Source: Nocardioides mesophilus
GTDB taxonomy: Bacteria; Actinomycetota; Actinomycetes; Propionibacteriales; Nocardioidaceae
Assembly: GCF_014395785.1 (NCBI RefSeq)
Contig: NZ_CP060713.1
Span: 3,996,501-4,060,500, forward strand
DNA: 64,000 bases
Direction of reading: 5' to 3'
The position numbers were made by a program, and so were the translations under genes. This document shows positions 9,538 to 20,414 of this stretch, one piece after another. The notes under the pieces were generated by a model that had not been told where the DNA came from, searched no databases, and saw only the letters and a list, made by a program, of their open reading frames with translations. Within the stretch, counting starts at the first letter, position 1. The number at the start of each line of letters is the position of its first letter.

Positions 9538-11104
9538 CCAGCCGGGCGAGTGCCTCCTCGACGACGGAGCCGGTCGGGGCAGGAGTCTGCAGCTCCGCGG
9601 GCTCGTCGGTGCCGAGGAAGTGGGTGCCGCGGGCGTCCACCCGGACCCAGTACCCGTGCGGCGTGCGCCAGTAGTAGACGCCGGGCCGGGGATGTCGGTG
9701 CACCCAGCCGCGCCCGTGGGTCTTGATCCGGTGGTGCAGCCGCAGCAGCCGTCCGAGGTTGGCGACCTCTGTCTGCCCCGGTGGTCCTCCGGTGTCCGGT
9801 GGCAGGTACGGCACCGAGTGGTCGTGGTCGGCGCGGCGGGACAGGGACGGGGTGTAGGGGAACGCCGTCGCCGGCGACCGCAGCCGGAGCCGCTCGCGCA
9901 TCCGGGCCGGGACCTCGTAGCCGTCGACCGGGTGGTCCTCGGCAAGGTCGACCACGGGCTTGACGGTGACGTGGGCGTGCCGGAGGAACTCCACCACCTG
10001 CTCGGGGGTGATCGCGCCGACGTCCTCCATCCGGGCCACCCCCTCGCGGCGGCCTCGGAGGGCGGCGAGGAAGGACTCCTGCGACAGGTGGAGGTAGAGC
10101 ACCGCGCCGGGCAGCAGCTTGCCGGGGTCGATCTTGGCGGCCTTCAGGAACGCCAGCGGGTCGCCGGTCGTCGGCGTCGTCGACGGGGCCGGCCCGGAGG
10201 GCGGGTCCTGTGCGGTTGGGGTGGGGGAGCCCGTGTCGTCGCCAGGGTCGGGGTCGGTGTCGTGGTCGGTGTCCTGCTGGGCCGGCGGCTCGACGTGATC
10301 GAGCGGTTGGTCGGCGGCATGGCGGGTCAGCAGCGCGAGCGCGCCCGCAGGGTTCGCGAGGATGCCCAGCGCCTTCGACCGGCGGGCACCCACCGGGTCC
10401 TGGTCGCCGTCGGCCTGCAGACAGTCTGCGATCCGGTCCAGCATGGCCACCAGCCAGATCGCGTCGCCGGCGGTGGCCTTGGCGATGATCGTGCGCAACC
10501 CGAACTCGTTGCTGGCGCCGGTGCTGACGAACCGCTCCGCGGCCGCAGCCCGCCGGCGCGCCTCGGCCGCATCGGGATCGACCTCAAGGATCTTCGCCTC
10601 CAGCAGCGCCAACGCACGGGCCCAGGGCAGCGAGGGAAGGTAGGGCGTGGTCTGGGTGTCGACCCAGGCGGCCTGCTCCGCGGAGAGGTCGGCGGAGCGG
10701 GTCAGCCGGGCCACCTTGCGGGCCTGCCAGACCGGCACCATGCCGGCGAGCACCGCGTCCCACAGCAACGGTGAGCGGCACCGCACATCGGCCACGTCGG
10801 CGATCCAGGTCGCGGCGCCGGCGGTGGAGGTCCGCAGCAGCACCCCGAGCTCGGCGGCGGCGAACTCCGCCACCAGCGGCGTCCCCGGACCACCCGAGCG
10901 GCGGAACCTCTCGGCACCGGGCACCAGCGAGTCCGCCAGCCTGGACCGCACCGTGTCGGCGTCGTCGGGCGCGCCGTTCAGCTCCGCCCAGCGCCAGACC
11001 AGCAGGAACTGCTCGAGCTCGGCATCCAGGATCCGGGCGCGCGAGGCGGCCAGCGCGTCGGCGCACTGCTGCGCCGTGCCGATCTCCTCGCCCGGTCCGT
11101 CCAT
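9524..11104 (-). CDS. DUF222 (13E12-repeat type) protein with C-terminal HNH motif
   Basis: 526 residues. The N-terminal two thirds match the helical DUF222/13E12 family, which is multicopy in many actinobacteria. A low-complexity Asp/Pro/Thr linker (around residues 265-310) follows. At about 424-470 is an HNH nuclease-like segment, with DHDHSVPY and NLGRLLRLHHRIKTH giving the His/Asn/His ligands. The cysteines that often stabilise the fold (LCRxHH) are absent. These proteins are often treated as relatives of mobile-intron endonucleases, but activity has rarely been shown. A GGGAG stretch precedes the ATG. Confidence 0.75.
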   Translation of the reverse strand: MDGPGEEIGTAQQCADALAASRARILDAELEQFLLVWRWAELNGAPDDADTVRSRLADSLVPGAERFRRSGGPGTPLVAEFAAAELGVLLRTSTAGAATWIADVADVRCRSPLLWDAVLAGMVPVWQARKVARLTRSADLSAEQAAWVDTQTTPYLPSLPWARALALLEAKILEVDPDAAEARRRAAAAERFVSTGASNEFGLRTIIAKATAGDAIWLVAMLDRIADCLQADGDQDPVGARRSKALGILANPAGALALLTRHAADQPLDHVEPPAQQDTDHDTDPDPGDDTGSPTPTAQDPPSGPAPSTTPTTGDPLAFLKAAKIDPGKLLPGAVLYLHLSQESFLAALRGRREGVARMEDVGAITPEQVVEFLRHAHVTVKPVVDLAEDHPVDGYEVPARMRERLRLRSPATAFPYTPSLSRRADHDHSVPYLPPDTGGPPGQTEVANLGRLLRLHHRIKTHGRGWVHRHPRPGVYYWRTPHGYWVRVDARGTHFLGTDEPAELQTPAPTGSVVEEALARLVSQR

Positions 11105-11119
11105 GACCTCAGACTCCCA

Positions 11120-11239
11120 TCAGCCACCGACACAATTTCGCGGCGGCGCTGCTCGCCGCGCAGAGCCGTCAGCGGCGTCGCCCTCGACGATGAACACCTC
11201 CCACTCGGCCGGGTTGAGCGGTTCAGGCCGCGGGTTCAC
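11120..11239 (-). CDS. Possible 39-residue ORF coupled to the PCD-VOC gene
   Basis: A GTG overlaps the stop of the upstream PCD-VOC gene (GTGA, 11236-11239) and opens a frame of 39 residues beginning VNPRPEPLNPAEWEVFIVEGD. The first half has a plausible globular composition; the second half is Gly/Ala/Arg-rich and looks random. It could be a short real protein or the remnant of a longer coupled gene. I do not recognise it. Confidence 0.25.
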   Translation of the reverse strand: MNPRPEPLNPAEWEVFIVEGDAADGSARRAAPPRNCVGG

Positions 11240-12411
11240 GCCCCGCCGATGATCACCAGCTCGTTGCCTTCGGGGTCGGCGACCCGCCAGCGGTCCGTCG
11301 ACTCGTCGAGCTGCCGGCCACCGGCCGCGAGCGCCGTGGCGAGGCGCGTCTGCGCGAGGTCCGGAGGCACCACGAGCTCGAAGTGGATGCGGTTGCGCTG
11401 CCGGCGCCGCTCCGTGTCCGATGCGTCGAGCTCCTGGAACACCAGCACCGGGTTCAGCCGCCGGGGGTCGTGGATGTCGGTGACCCCGGTCCGTCGGCCA
11501 GGGGTGTATCCGAGCGCGGCGACCCAGAACGCCCGGACCGCGGCGACGTCGGCGGCGTCGAGGAACAGCTGAGCGAAGCGCGGCAGCCCCGGATCCGCGG
11601 TGGCCCCGAGTGCGCGGGCGGCGGCCTGGAGGTCTGCGGCGAGGTCGATGAAGTCGAGCTCGAGGCCGTGGGCGTCCTCCTCCCACTGGTCCTTGGCGCT
11701 GTCGATGACCACCAGCCCGGGGCGCAGGTCGACCAGCAGCGGGAAGCCCGCGTCGTGGGCCAGCGCCGCTGCTGCGGTGGCCAGGTCGTGCTGCTGCGCC
11801 GGCGAGGTGGTGCGGTAGCACACCATCGCGCTGAACACCGCCTGCCAGTCTGCTGTCTCGCTCCTCTCACCGAGCGCCGCGCCCGGAACCAGGTCGACCT
11901 CGTTGCCGTCGGGGTCGGTGTGGCAGACCCCGTACGGTCCCGATGCCTCACCGAGACCGGCCTGCTCCACCGCCTCGGCCGGCCGCACCACGTCGAGGTG
12001 GATGCGGTTGCGCAGCGCCCGGGGCTCGCTCGACGCAGCGATCCGTATCGCGGGGTCGCGCTGCAACGGATCCGCGAGGCCGCCGTCCTCCGCAGGCGCG
12101 TAGTCGAGCACGCGCTGCCAGAACCGCCTCACCCCGGTGAGGTCCGCGGACTCGAGCACGACGCTCAGGTTCTGCGTCACGGCAGGATTCGCGTCCAGCC
12201 CGAGATCTTGAGCTGCCACCGACACCGCCTCGGCATGCCGGTCTGCGTCGAGACGCACGCGCACGCCCGTGGCTCGCAGGTCGACGACGATCCAGGGCGA
12301 CAGCTCCCCGATGCGCCCGGCCAGCGCGGCCCCCTCGATCAGCGACGGCGCGTCGAACCATGCCGTCGCAACGCCGTCCACCACCCGCCAGTCCGTTCCG
12401 GTCCGTGTCAT
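11236..12411 (-). CDS. Duplicated PCD-like/VOC (glyoxalase-fold) protein
   Basis: 391 residues. It reads as two copies of the same module: a degenerate pterin carbinolamine dehydratase (PCD)-like domain (residues about 5-75 and about 190-270), each followed by a VOC domain (about 80-185 and about 275-391). The VOC parts show the usual LDVV..DPDGNEVDLV and FELVV..DPEGNELVII endings. The HHPD signature of active PCD is lost in both copies; a single-unit relative with HHPD intact is at 46629-47276. Function is unknown; VOC folds serve metal-dependent lyases, dioxygenases and resistance proteins. TACAGT 7 bases before the ATG suggests a leaderless message. Confidence 0.7.
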   Translation of the reverse strand: MTRTGTDWRVVDGVATAWFDAPSLIEGAALAGRIGELSPWIVVDLRATGVRVRLDADRHAEAVSVAAQDLGLDANPAVTQNLSVVLESADLTGVRRFWQRVLDYAPAEDGGLADPLQRDPAIRIAASSEPRALRNRIHLDVVRPAEAVEQAGLGEASGPYGVCHTDPDGNEVDLVPGAALGERSETADWQAVFSAMVCYRTTSPAQQHDLATAAAALAHDAGFPLLVDLRPGLVVIDSAKDQWEEDAHGLELDFIDLAADLQAAARALGATADPGLPRFAQLFLDAADVAAVRAFWVAALGYTPGRRTGVTDIHDPRRLNPVLVFQELDASDTERRRQRNRIHFELVVPPDLAQTRLATALAAGGRQLDESTDRWRVADPEGNELVIIGGA

Positions 12412-12418
12412 ACCCGGG

Positions 12419-12424
12419 ACTGTA
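12419..12424 (-). promoter_or_regulatory. Possible -10 element of a leaderless transcript
   Basis: On the minus strand TACAGT ends 7 bases before the ATG of the duplicated PCD-VOC gene. It fits TANNNT, and no ribosome binding site lies between. Confidence 0.4.
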
Positions 12425-12520
12425 GAGCCGATCCCCGGAGCGATCGGGTGATCGATCCCGGGCGGTGCCCTCCCGGGCCGCTGATGACGCCGGCGTGCCG
12501 GGGGTGGCAGGGTGAGGCCC

Positions 12521-13876
12521 ATGAGCGAGCGTGAGGTGGATGTCGTGGTCGTGGGCCTCGGACCCGGGGGTGAGGCGTTGGCGACCCGCCTCGCCCAGGG
12601 CGGCCTCGAGGTGGTCGGCGTCGACCGCCGGCTCGTCGGAGGCGAGTGCCCCTACTACGGCTGCATCCCGAGCAAGATGATGCTGCACGCCGCCGGGCTG
12701 GTGGCGACCGCCCGCCGGGTCGACGGCCACGCGGGCCACGCCACGGTGGCCCCGGACTGGTCGCCGGTGCACGCCCGGATCCGGGACGAGGCGACCACGG
12801 ACTGGAACGACCAGGTCGCGGTCGACCGGCTCGAGAAGGCCGGTGTCACCTTCGTGCGCGGCGACGCCCGGCTCAGCGGCCCGCGCCGGGTCGAGGTGGA
12901 CGGCACGACGTACGTCGCCCGGGCGGGTGTGGTTCTCAACACCGGCACGCAACCGTCGGCGCCGCCGATCGACGGGCTGGCCGGCACGCCGTACTGGACC
13001 AACCGTGAAGCGGTGCAGGCCGAGACCGCGCCGGCGTCGCTGGTCGTCATCGGCGGCGGCGCGATCGGAGCCGAGATGGCGCAGGCGTTCGCCCGGTTCG
13101 GCACCGAGGTGACCGTGCTGGAGGCCGGTCCCCGGATCCTGGGGCCCGAGGAGCCGGAGGCGAGCGCGGCGCTGGCCGAGGTGTTCGAGGCCGAGGGCAT
13201 CACGGTGCTGACCGGCGTCTCCGTCGACCGGGTGTCCCACTCCGACGACCGGTTCACGGTGGAGGTGGGGGAGCGTACGGTGCACGCCGAGCGGCTGCTG
13301 GTCGCGGCCGGCCGCCGGCCCAACCTCTCGGGACTCGGTCTGGAGACGGTCGGTCTGCACGACGACGCGAGGTCGGTCGACGTCGACGACCGGATGCGCG
13401 CCGGCGACGGGCTCTGGGCGATCGGCGACATCACCGGCAAGGGCGCGTTCACGCACATGTCGATGTACCAGTCCGCGATCGCGGCGCGCGACATCCTCGG
13501 CGAGGACGGGCCGGCCGCGGCGTACCACGCGGTCCCGCACGTCACCTTCACCGATCCCGAGGTCGGCGCCGTCGGCATGACCGAGCAGCAGGCCCGCGAG
13601 GCGGGGCTGAACGTCCAGATCGGCCACAGCGACCTCGGCGCGTCCACGCGCGGCTGGATCGCCGGTGCGCAGGGGCTGGTCAAGCTGATCGCCGACGCGG
13701 ACCGGGGCGTGCTGGTCGGCGCGACGGTCGTCGGGCCGAGCGGCGGCGAGGTGCTCTCGATGCTGGTGACCGCGGTGCACGCCCGGGTGCCGGTGGAGAC
13801 GCTGCGCTCGATGATCTACGCCTACCCGACCTTCCACCGGGCCGTCGAGGTCGCTGTCGAGGACCTGCAGGGGTGA
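12521..13876 (+). CDS. Flavoprotein disulfide reductase, dihydrolipoamide dehydrogenase-like
   Basis: 451 residues. A FAD-binding GLGPGGEALA loop is at the N-terminus and the redox-active pair sits in GGECPYYGCIPSK (CX4C). An NAD(P)-binding GGGAIGAEMAQAFARFG loop lies in the middle and a dimerisation domain follows, with TFTDPEVGAVGMT and a C-terminal HAR..YAYPTFHRAVE. It belongs with dihydrolipoamide dehydrogenase, mercuric reductase and soluble transhydrogenase. No 2-oxoacid dehydrogenase genes are nearby, so it is probably not the housekeeping Lpd. The unusual PYYGC motif (usually LNxGC) is common in actinobacterial members of unknown partner. The ATG at 12521 fits the AGGGTGAGG upstream better than the GTG at 12512. 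Confidence 0.8.
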   Translation: MSEREVDVVVVGLGPGGEALATRLAQGGLEVVGVDRRLVGGECPYYGCIPSKMMLHAAGLVATARRVDGHAGHATVAPDWSPVHARIRDEATTDWNDQVAVDRLEKAGVTFVRGDARLSGPRRVEVDGTTYVARAGVVLNTGTQPSAPPIDGLAGTPYWTNREAVQAETAPASLVVIGGGAIGAEMAQAFARFGTEVTVLEAGPRILGPEEPEASAALAEVFEAEGITVLTGVSVDRVSHSDDRFTVEVGERTVHAERLLVAAGRRPNLSGLGLETVGLHDDARSVDVDDRMRAGDGLWAIGDITGKGAFTHMSMYQSAIAARDILGEDGPAAAYHAVPHVTFTDPEVGAVGMTEQQAREAGLNVQIGHSDLGASTRGWIAGAQGLVKLIADADRGVLVGATVVGPSGGEVLSMLVTAVHARVPVETLRSMIYAYPTFHRAVEVAVEDLQG

Positions 13877-14522
13877 CCCACCCCTACTGGCCGATGTTCG
13901 ACCTCCGGCTGACCACTGCGGACCTGGTGCTGCGGCACCTCACCGAGGCCGACCTGCCCCGGCTCAGCCGGCTGCTGCCCGAGGACGTCGAGCTGAATCC
14001 AGGCTCGCCGGTCGTCGCCGGTCTCGACGCGGTCACGAACCGCGGCGTCGTGGTCCACCAGGACTACTGGCGCCCCGCGGCTCCTGGCGCCCGGAGTCGT
14101 GGGTCCTCTCCTTCGGCGTCTTCCTCGACGGTGAGCTGGTCGGCAGCCAGGGCCTGGAGGGCGACGACTTCCCGCGGTTGCGGACCGTCGACTCGTCCTC
14201 GTTCCTGGTGGCCGGTGCCCGCGGTCGAGGTCTGGGCAAGCAGATGCGGGCGGCGGTGCTCGCCCTGGCCTTCGGCCCGCTGGAGGCGCGGTTCGCGATC
14301 ACCTCGGCGTGGACCGACAACCACGCCTCGCTGGGGGTCTCCCGCGCCCTGGGGTACGCCGACAACGGGGTCACCGCCCACGCCCGCGGGGAGTCCGCGG
14401 GCGAGATGGCGCACCTGCGGCTGGCCCGGGCGACCTGGCTGAAGGGCCCCTGGCCGGAACGGGTGCGCATCACCGGCGTCGAGCCGTGCCTGCCGTTCTT
14501 CGGCCTCGGGCCGGGGGACTAG
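13873..14522 (+). pseudogene. GNAT-family N-acetyltransferase interrupted by a one-base frameshift
   Basis: The first 66 or so codons from the GTG at 13873 (overlapping the upstream stop as GTGA) give an acetyltransferase-like N-terminus ending in VVVHQDYWR. The homologous continuation is in another frame: SWRPESWVLSFGVFLDGE, then the acetyl-CoA-binding loop ARGRGLGKQMRAAVLALAF, running to the stop at 14522. Adding one base in the GC-rich run near 14071-14080 would restore a single 216-residue protein. It may be a sequencing or assembly error or a real inactivation; the sequence alone cannot tell. The continuation being free of stops and well conserved suggests a recent event or an error. Confidence 0.8.
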
Positions 14523-15187
14523 GGCTCCAGCAGCGTTCGGTTCCACAGCTCGGTCAGCAGGTCCGCGTAGTGCGCCGGCGTCACGCCCCGGGAGCGGAGC
14601 AGCAGGAAGTACTGCCAGGAGTTGGTGCTCCACACCAGCGTCACCGCGTCCTCCTCGGCCAGGGCGGCGCGCAGCGAGCCGGTCGCGCGGAGGTCGGCGA
14701 CGAACTCGGCCATGTTCGCGGCCCGGCGGGCGTCGATCCGGTCCCGCACCTCCGCGCAGTCCGCGTCCCCGGCCGCGGCCTGGTCGAGCGCCTGGAAGAG
14801 CGGCGCCACGCGCGGCATCAGCGCGGCGAGAGCATCGGCGTACACCCGGATCTTGGCCTCGGCGGTCGCGGCTTCGCGGATCGCCCGCACGTAGCCGCGC
14901 TCGCGGGCGGGGACGGGCTCGCCACCGCCGGCGAGCTCGACGTCGATGACGGCGATGAGCAGGTCCGGCTTGCGGCCGACGCCGGCGTACACGGTGTCCA
15001 CGGAGACCCCGGCGCGCCGTGCGATGTCGGCGACCGTGGTGGCGGCGAAGCCCAGGTCGGTGAAGAGCTCGCGCGCGGCGGCCAGCACGTCGGCGCGGGT
15101 GACCTGGGCCCGGGCGCGCCGGCGCGTGGAGTCGTAGCGACGGACCTTGACCGGCTCTGGCACGCGCCCTACCGTAGCAGTATTCAT
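14519..15187 (-). CDS. TetR-family transcriptional regulator
   Basis: 222 residues. The N-terminal helix-turn-helix is typical (AARELFTDLGFAATTVADIARRAGVSVDTVYAGVGRK, around residues 36-72), followed by a helical ligand-binding domain of unknown ligand. It is transcribed divergently from a cupin gene, and its start codon lies inside an 11-bp inverted repeat (15182-15208). That suggests it represses itself and the cupin gene. The frame stays open upstream, but the regulator-like sequence and the operator place the start here. The stop overlaps the GNAT remnant by four bases. Confidence 0.88.
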   Translation of the reverse strand: MNTATVGRVPEPVKVRRYDSTRRRARAQVTRADVLAAARELFTDLGFAATTVADIARRAGVSVDTVYAGVGRKPDLLIAVIDVELAGGGEPVPARERGYVRAIREAATAEAKIRVYADALAALMPRVAPLFQALDQAAAGDADCAEVRDRIDARRAANMAEFVADLRATGSLRAALAEEDAVTLVWSTNSWQYFLLLRSRGVTPAHYADLLTELWNRTLLEP

Positions 15188-15208
15188 CCGAAGGTGTTTC
15201 GGATGAAT
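15182..15208. promoter_or_regulatory. TetR-type operator (11-bp inverted repeat)
   Basis: ATTCATCCGAA (15182-15192) and TTCGGATGAAT (15198-15208) are perfect inverted copies separated by GGTGT. The element lies between the divergent TetR and cupin genes and covers the TetR start codon. Its size and A+T richness against a G+C-rich background fit a TetR dimer site. Confidence 0.8.
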
Positions 15209-15224
15209 CAGGGAGGTGGGCGGC

Positions 15225-15722
15225 ATGACCGACGAGCAGGCAGTCGTGTTCCACCAGGCCGGCACCGGCCCTGGCACCTGGGCGATGGGCTCGCTGTTCG
15301 AGCACCTCGTCGGCCCGGCGGCCACCGGCGGCAGGCTCGGTGTCTCGCTGGTGGTGCAGCCACCCGGAATCGCCACGCCGCTGCACCGGCACACCCGCGA
15401 GTCCGAGGCGTTCTTCGTGCTCGAGGGCCGGATCGAGTACCGCGCCGGCGAGGAGACCTACGAGCTCACCGCCGGTTCGTTCCTGCACCTCCCGGCGGGG
15501 ATCCCGCACGCGTTCCGGATCCGCGGCGACGCCCCGGCACGGTTCCTCGGGCTGACCGTGCCCGGCGGGCTGATGGGTCTCTACGACGAGGTCGGGATCC
15601 CGGCCCGGGAGATGCGGCTGCCCGGCGACGACGGGCTGCCGATGGCCGAGGAGATCGCCCGGTGGAACGAGGTCGGATCGCGCTACGGCCTCGAGGTGGT
15701 CGGGCCCCCGATCCCCGCCTGA
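15225..15722 (+). CDS. Cupin-domain protein
   Basis: 165 residues with a single cupin beta-barrel. Cupin motif 1 is visible as HRHTRESEAFFVLEGRIEY (two histidines and a glutamate as metal ligands) and motif 2 as FLHLPAGIPHAFRI. The relatives are small quercetin-dioxygenase-like cupins, usually of unknown substrate. GGGAGG at 15211-15216 supports the ATG at 15225 over the GTG at 15216. The divergent TetR gene and shared operator suggest it is induced by a small molecule, possibly its own substrate (inference). Confidence 0.82.
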   Translation: MTDEQAVVFHQAGTGPGTWAMGSLFEHLVGPAATGGRLGVSLVVQPPGIATPLHRHTRESEAFFVLEGRIEYRAGEETYELTAGSFLHLPAGIPHAFRIRGDAPARFLGLTVPGGLMGLYDEVGIPAREMRLPGDDGLPMAEEIARWNEVGSRYGLEVVGPPIPA

Positions 15723-17442
<1,720 letters not shown>

Positions 17443-17446
<4 letters not shown>

Positions 17447-18738
17447 CCGCGGAGAAGCAGTACGTCGTCAAGGGCGCGGCCGTCCTCGGCGGAGAGCCCA
17501 CCGACCTGCTGCTGCGCGACGGCGTGATCGCCGAGATGGGCCGCGGGCTCTCCGCGGTCGGGGCCGAGGTCGTGGACGCCGCCGGCCTGGTCGCGCTGCC
17601 GGGGCTGGTCGACCTGCACACCCACCTGCGCGAGCCGGGCCGGGAGGACGCCGAGACCGTCGAGACCGGCACCCTGGCCGCGGCGATGGGCGGCTTCACC
17701 GCGGTGCACGCGATGGCCAACACCGACCCGGTCGCCGACACCGCCGGCGTCGTGGAGCAGGTCTGGCGGCTCGGTCGTGAGGCCGGCCACTGCGACGTCA
17801 TCCCGGTCGGCGCGGTCACCGTGGGCCTGGCCGGGGAGCGGCTCGCCGAGCTCGGCGCGATGGCCGACTCCGCCGCCCGCGTCCGGGTCTTCTCCGACGA
17901 CGGCAAGTGCGTCTCCGACGCGGTGCTGATGCGCCGTGCGCTGGAGTACGTCAAGGCGTTCGACGGCGTCGTCGCCCAGCACGCGCAGGAGCCGCGGCTG
18001 ACCGAGGACGCGCAGATGAACGAGGGCGAGCTCTCCGGACGCCTGGGCCTGCGGGGCTGGCCGGCGGTCGCCGAGGAGGCGATCATCGCTCGGGACTGCC
18101 TGCTCGCCGCCCACGTCGGCTCCCGGCTGCACGTCTGCCACGTCTCCACCGCCGGGTCGGTGGAGATCGTCCGCTGGGCCAAGGCCAAGGGCTGGGACGT
18201 CACCGCCGAGGCCTGCCCGCACCACCTGCTGCTCACCGACGAGCTCGCCGCCACCTACGACCCGATCTACAAGGTCAACCCGCCGCTGCGCTCGGCGGCC
18301 GACGTCGAGGCGCTGCGCGCCGGCCTCGCCGACGGGACGATCGACGTGGTCGCCACCGACCACGCCCCGCACCCGCACGAGGACAAGGACTGCGAGTGGC
18401 AGACCGCCGCCTTCGGCATGATCGGCCTGGAGACCGCGCTGCCGATCGTGCAGCAGACGATGGTCGACACCGGGCTGCTCGACTGGGCCGGGGTGGCGCA
18501 GCGGATGTCCGCCATGCCCGCCCGGATCGGCCGGCTCACCGACCACGGACGGCCGCTCGCGGCCGGGGAGCCGGCCCACGTCGTGCTCTACGACCCGGCG
18601 GCCAGCTACGTCGTCGACCCCGCCGAGACCGTGTCGCTCTCCCGCAACACCCCGTACGCCGGCCGCGAGCTGCCCGGCCGGGTGGTCGCGACGTTCCTGC
18701 GGGGCCGGCCGACCGTGCTCGACGGCAAGCCGGCGTGA
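17443..18738 (+). CDS. pyrC: Dihydroorotase
   Basis: 431 residues from a GTG overlapping the pyrB stop, behind GGAGGAG. It closes carbamoyl aspartate to dihydroorotate. The amidohydrolase zinc ligands are in [19 protein letters not shown] and [13 protein letters not shown]. Length and motifs fit the class I long dihydroorotases of Gram-positives. The wider open frame to 16897 is a shadow of pyrB. Confidence 0.96.
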
Positions 18739-18751
18739 GCGGGGCCTGCTG

Positions 18752-19276
18752 ATGGACCTCCCGAAGTGGCAGGCGGTGCTGCTGCTCGTCCTCGTGCTGC
18801 TGGGGATCTACGCCCTGATGTGGCGGGGCTGGCGACGCCGCGGCCGCAAGCACGACCTGCCGCCGCTGGTGCCGGTCCCTGCGGTGGCCGAGCTGCCGGA
18901 GGCCCGGCTCTCCGCCGGGGCGCGCTACTTCGGCACCACCGTGGCCGGTGACTGGCTCGACCGCGTGGTCGCCCACGGCCTCGGCGCGCGGAGCGCCTGC
19001 CGGCTGCAGCTGTCCACCGAGGGCCTCGACGTGGTCCGGCTGGCAGGCTCGTTCCGGATCCCGGCCGAGGCTCTGCGCGGCGCCCGCCACGACCAGGGCA
19101 TCGCCGGCAAGGTCGTGCCGCCGCACGGGATCCTCGTGGTGACCTGGCGCCACGGCGACCTGACGCTCGACACCGGCTTCCGGCTCACCGAGCCCGACGG
19201 CCACGACACCTGGGTCCGTTCCATCTCCACGATGGCCAAGCGCCGTCCCGAGCCCGCCGAAGGGGAGAACGCATGA
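18752..19276 (+). CDS. Membrane-anchored PH-like protein between pyrC and carA
   Basis: 174 residues with one N-terminal membrane segment (about 7-26: [19 protein letters not shown]). A basic stretch and a soluble domain follow that look like a bacterial pleckstrin-homology-type fold. The same position between pyrC and carA is occupied by an uncharacterised membrane protein in mycobacteria (Rv1382). carA starts inside its stop (ATGA), so it is translated as part of the pyrimidine operon. Its role is unknown. A link to membrane placement of carbamoyl-phosphate synthesis is conceivable but unsupported. Confidence 0.8.
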   Translation: MDLPKWQAVLLLVLVLLGIYALMWRGWRRRGRKHDLPPLVPVPAVAELPEARLSAGARYFGTTVAGDWLDRVVAHGLGARSACRLQLSTEGLDVVRLAGSFRIPAEALRGARHDQGIAGKVVPPHGILVVTWRHGDLTLDTGFRLTEPDGHDTWVRSISTMAKRRPEPAEGENA

Positions 19277-20414
19277 GTCTCGACAAGACCTACCGGAGGA
19301 CGCCTGCGCTGCTGGTCCTCGAGGACGGCCGCAGCTTCCGTGGCGAGGCCTACGGCGCCGAGGGGGAGACCTTCGGCGAGGCGGTGTTCTCCACCGGGAT
19401 GACCGGCTACCAGGAGACGCTCACCGACCCGTCGTACCACCGCCAGGTCGTGGTGATGACCGCCCCGCACGTCGGCAACACCGGCATGAACGACGAGGAC
19501 CAGGAGTCCAGCCGGATCTGGGTCAGCGGCTTCGTGGTGCGCGACCCCGCCCGGGTCCCCTCGAGCTGGCGCTCGCGGCGCAGCCTCGACGACGCGCTGC
19601 GCGAGCAGGGCGTGGTCGGCATCAGCGGCATCGACACCCGGGCGCTGACCCGGCACCTGCGCGAGCGCGGCGCGATGCGGGTCGGCATCTCCTCGGTCGA
19701 GGCCGACCCCGAGGTGCTGCTGCACCGGGTCCTGGAGTCCGCGCCGATGGCCGGCACCGAGCTCGCCGACGAGGTGAGCACCCGCGAGGCCTACGTCGTT
19801 CCCGCCGAGGGCGAGAAGCGGCTCACGGTGGCAGCGGTCGACCTCGGCATCAAGGCCAACACCCCGCGGATGATGGCCGAACGCGGCATCGAGGTGCACG
19901 TGCTGCCGTCGACCTCGACGCTGGAGCAGGTGCTCGCGGTCGCCCCCGACGGGGTGTTCTACTCCAACGGGCCGGGCGACCCGGCGGCCACCACGCACCA
20001 GATCGCCCTGCTGCAGGGGCTGCTCGAGCAGGGGGTGCCGTACTTCGGGATCTGCTTCGGCAACCAGCTGTTCGGCCGGGCGCTGGGCTTCGACACCTAC
20101 AAGCTGAAGTACGGCCACCGGGGGATCAACCAGCCGGTCATGGACCGCACCACCGGCAAGGTCGAGGTGACCGCGCACAACCACGGGTTCGCGGTGCGGG
20201 CCCCGCTCGACGCGCCGACCACGACGCCGTACGGCGAGGCCTCCGTCAGCCACGTCTGCCTCAACGACGACGTCGTCGAGGGGCTCGAGCTGCGCGACGC
20301 GGCCGGCGAGCTGCGGGCGTTCAGCGTGCAGTACCACCCCGAGGCCGCCGCCGGCCCGCACGACGCGGCGTACCTCTTCGACCGGTTCACCCAGCTGATG
20401 GAGGGCAAGGCCTG

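Noticed and set aside
9524-11104. Mobile element or homing endonuclease insertion
   Set aside because: DUF222/HNH proteins are multicopy in actinobacteria, but no terminal repeats, target duplication or partner genes were seen here.
12521-13876. Housekeeping dihydrolipoamide dehydrogenase (lpd)
   Set aside because: The disulfide motif is atypical (ECPYYGC) and no 2-oxoacid dehydrogenase genes are near, so a specific gene symbol is not justified.
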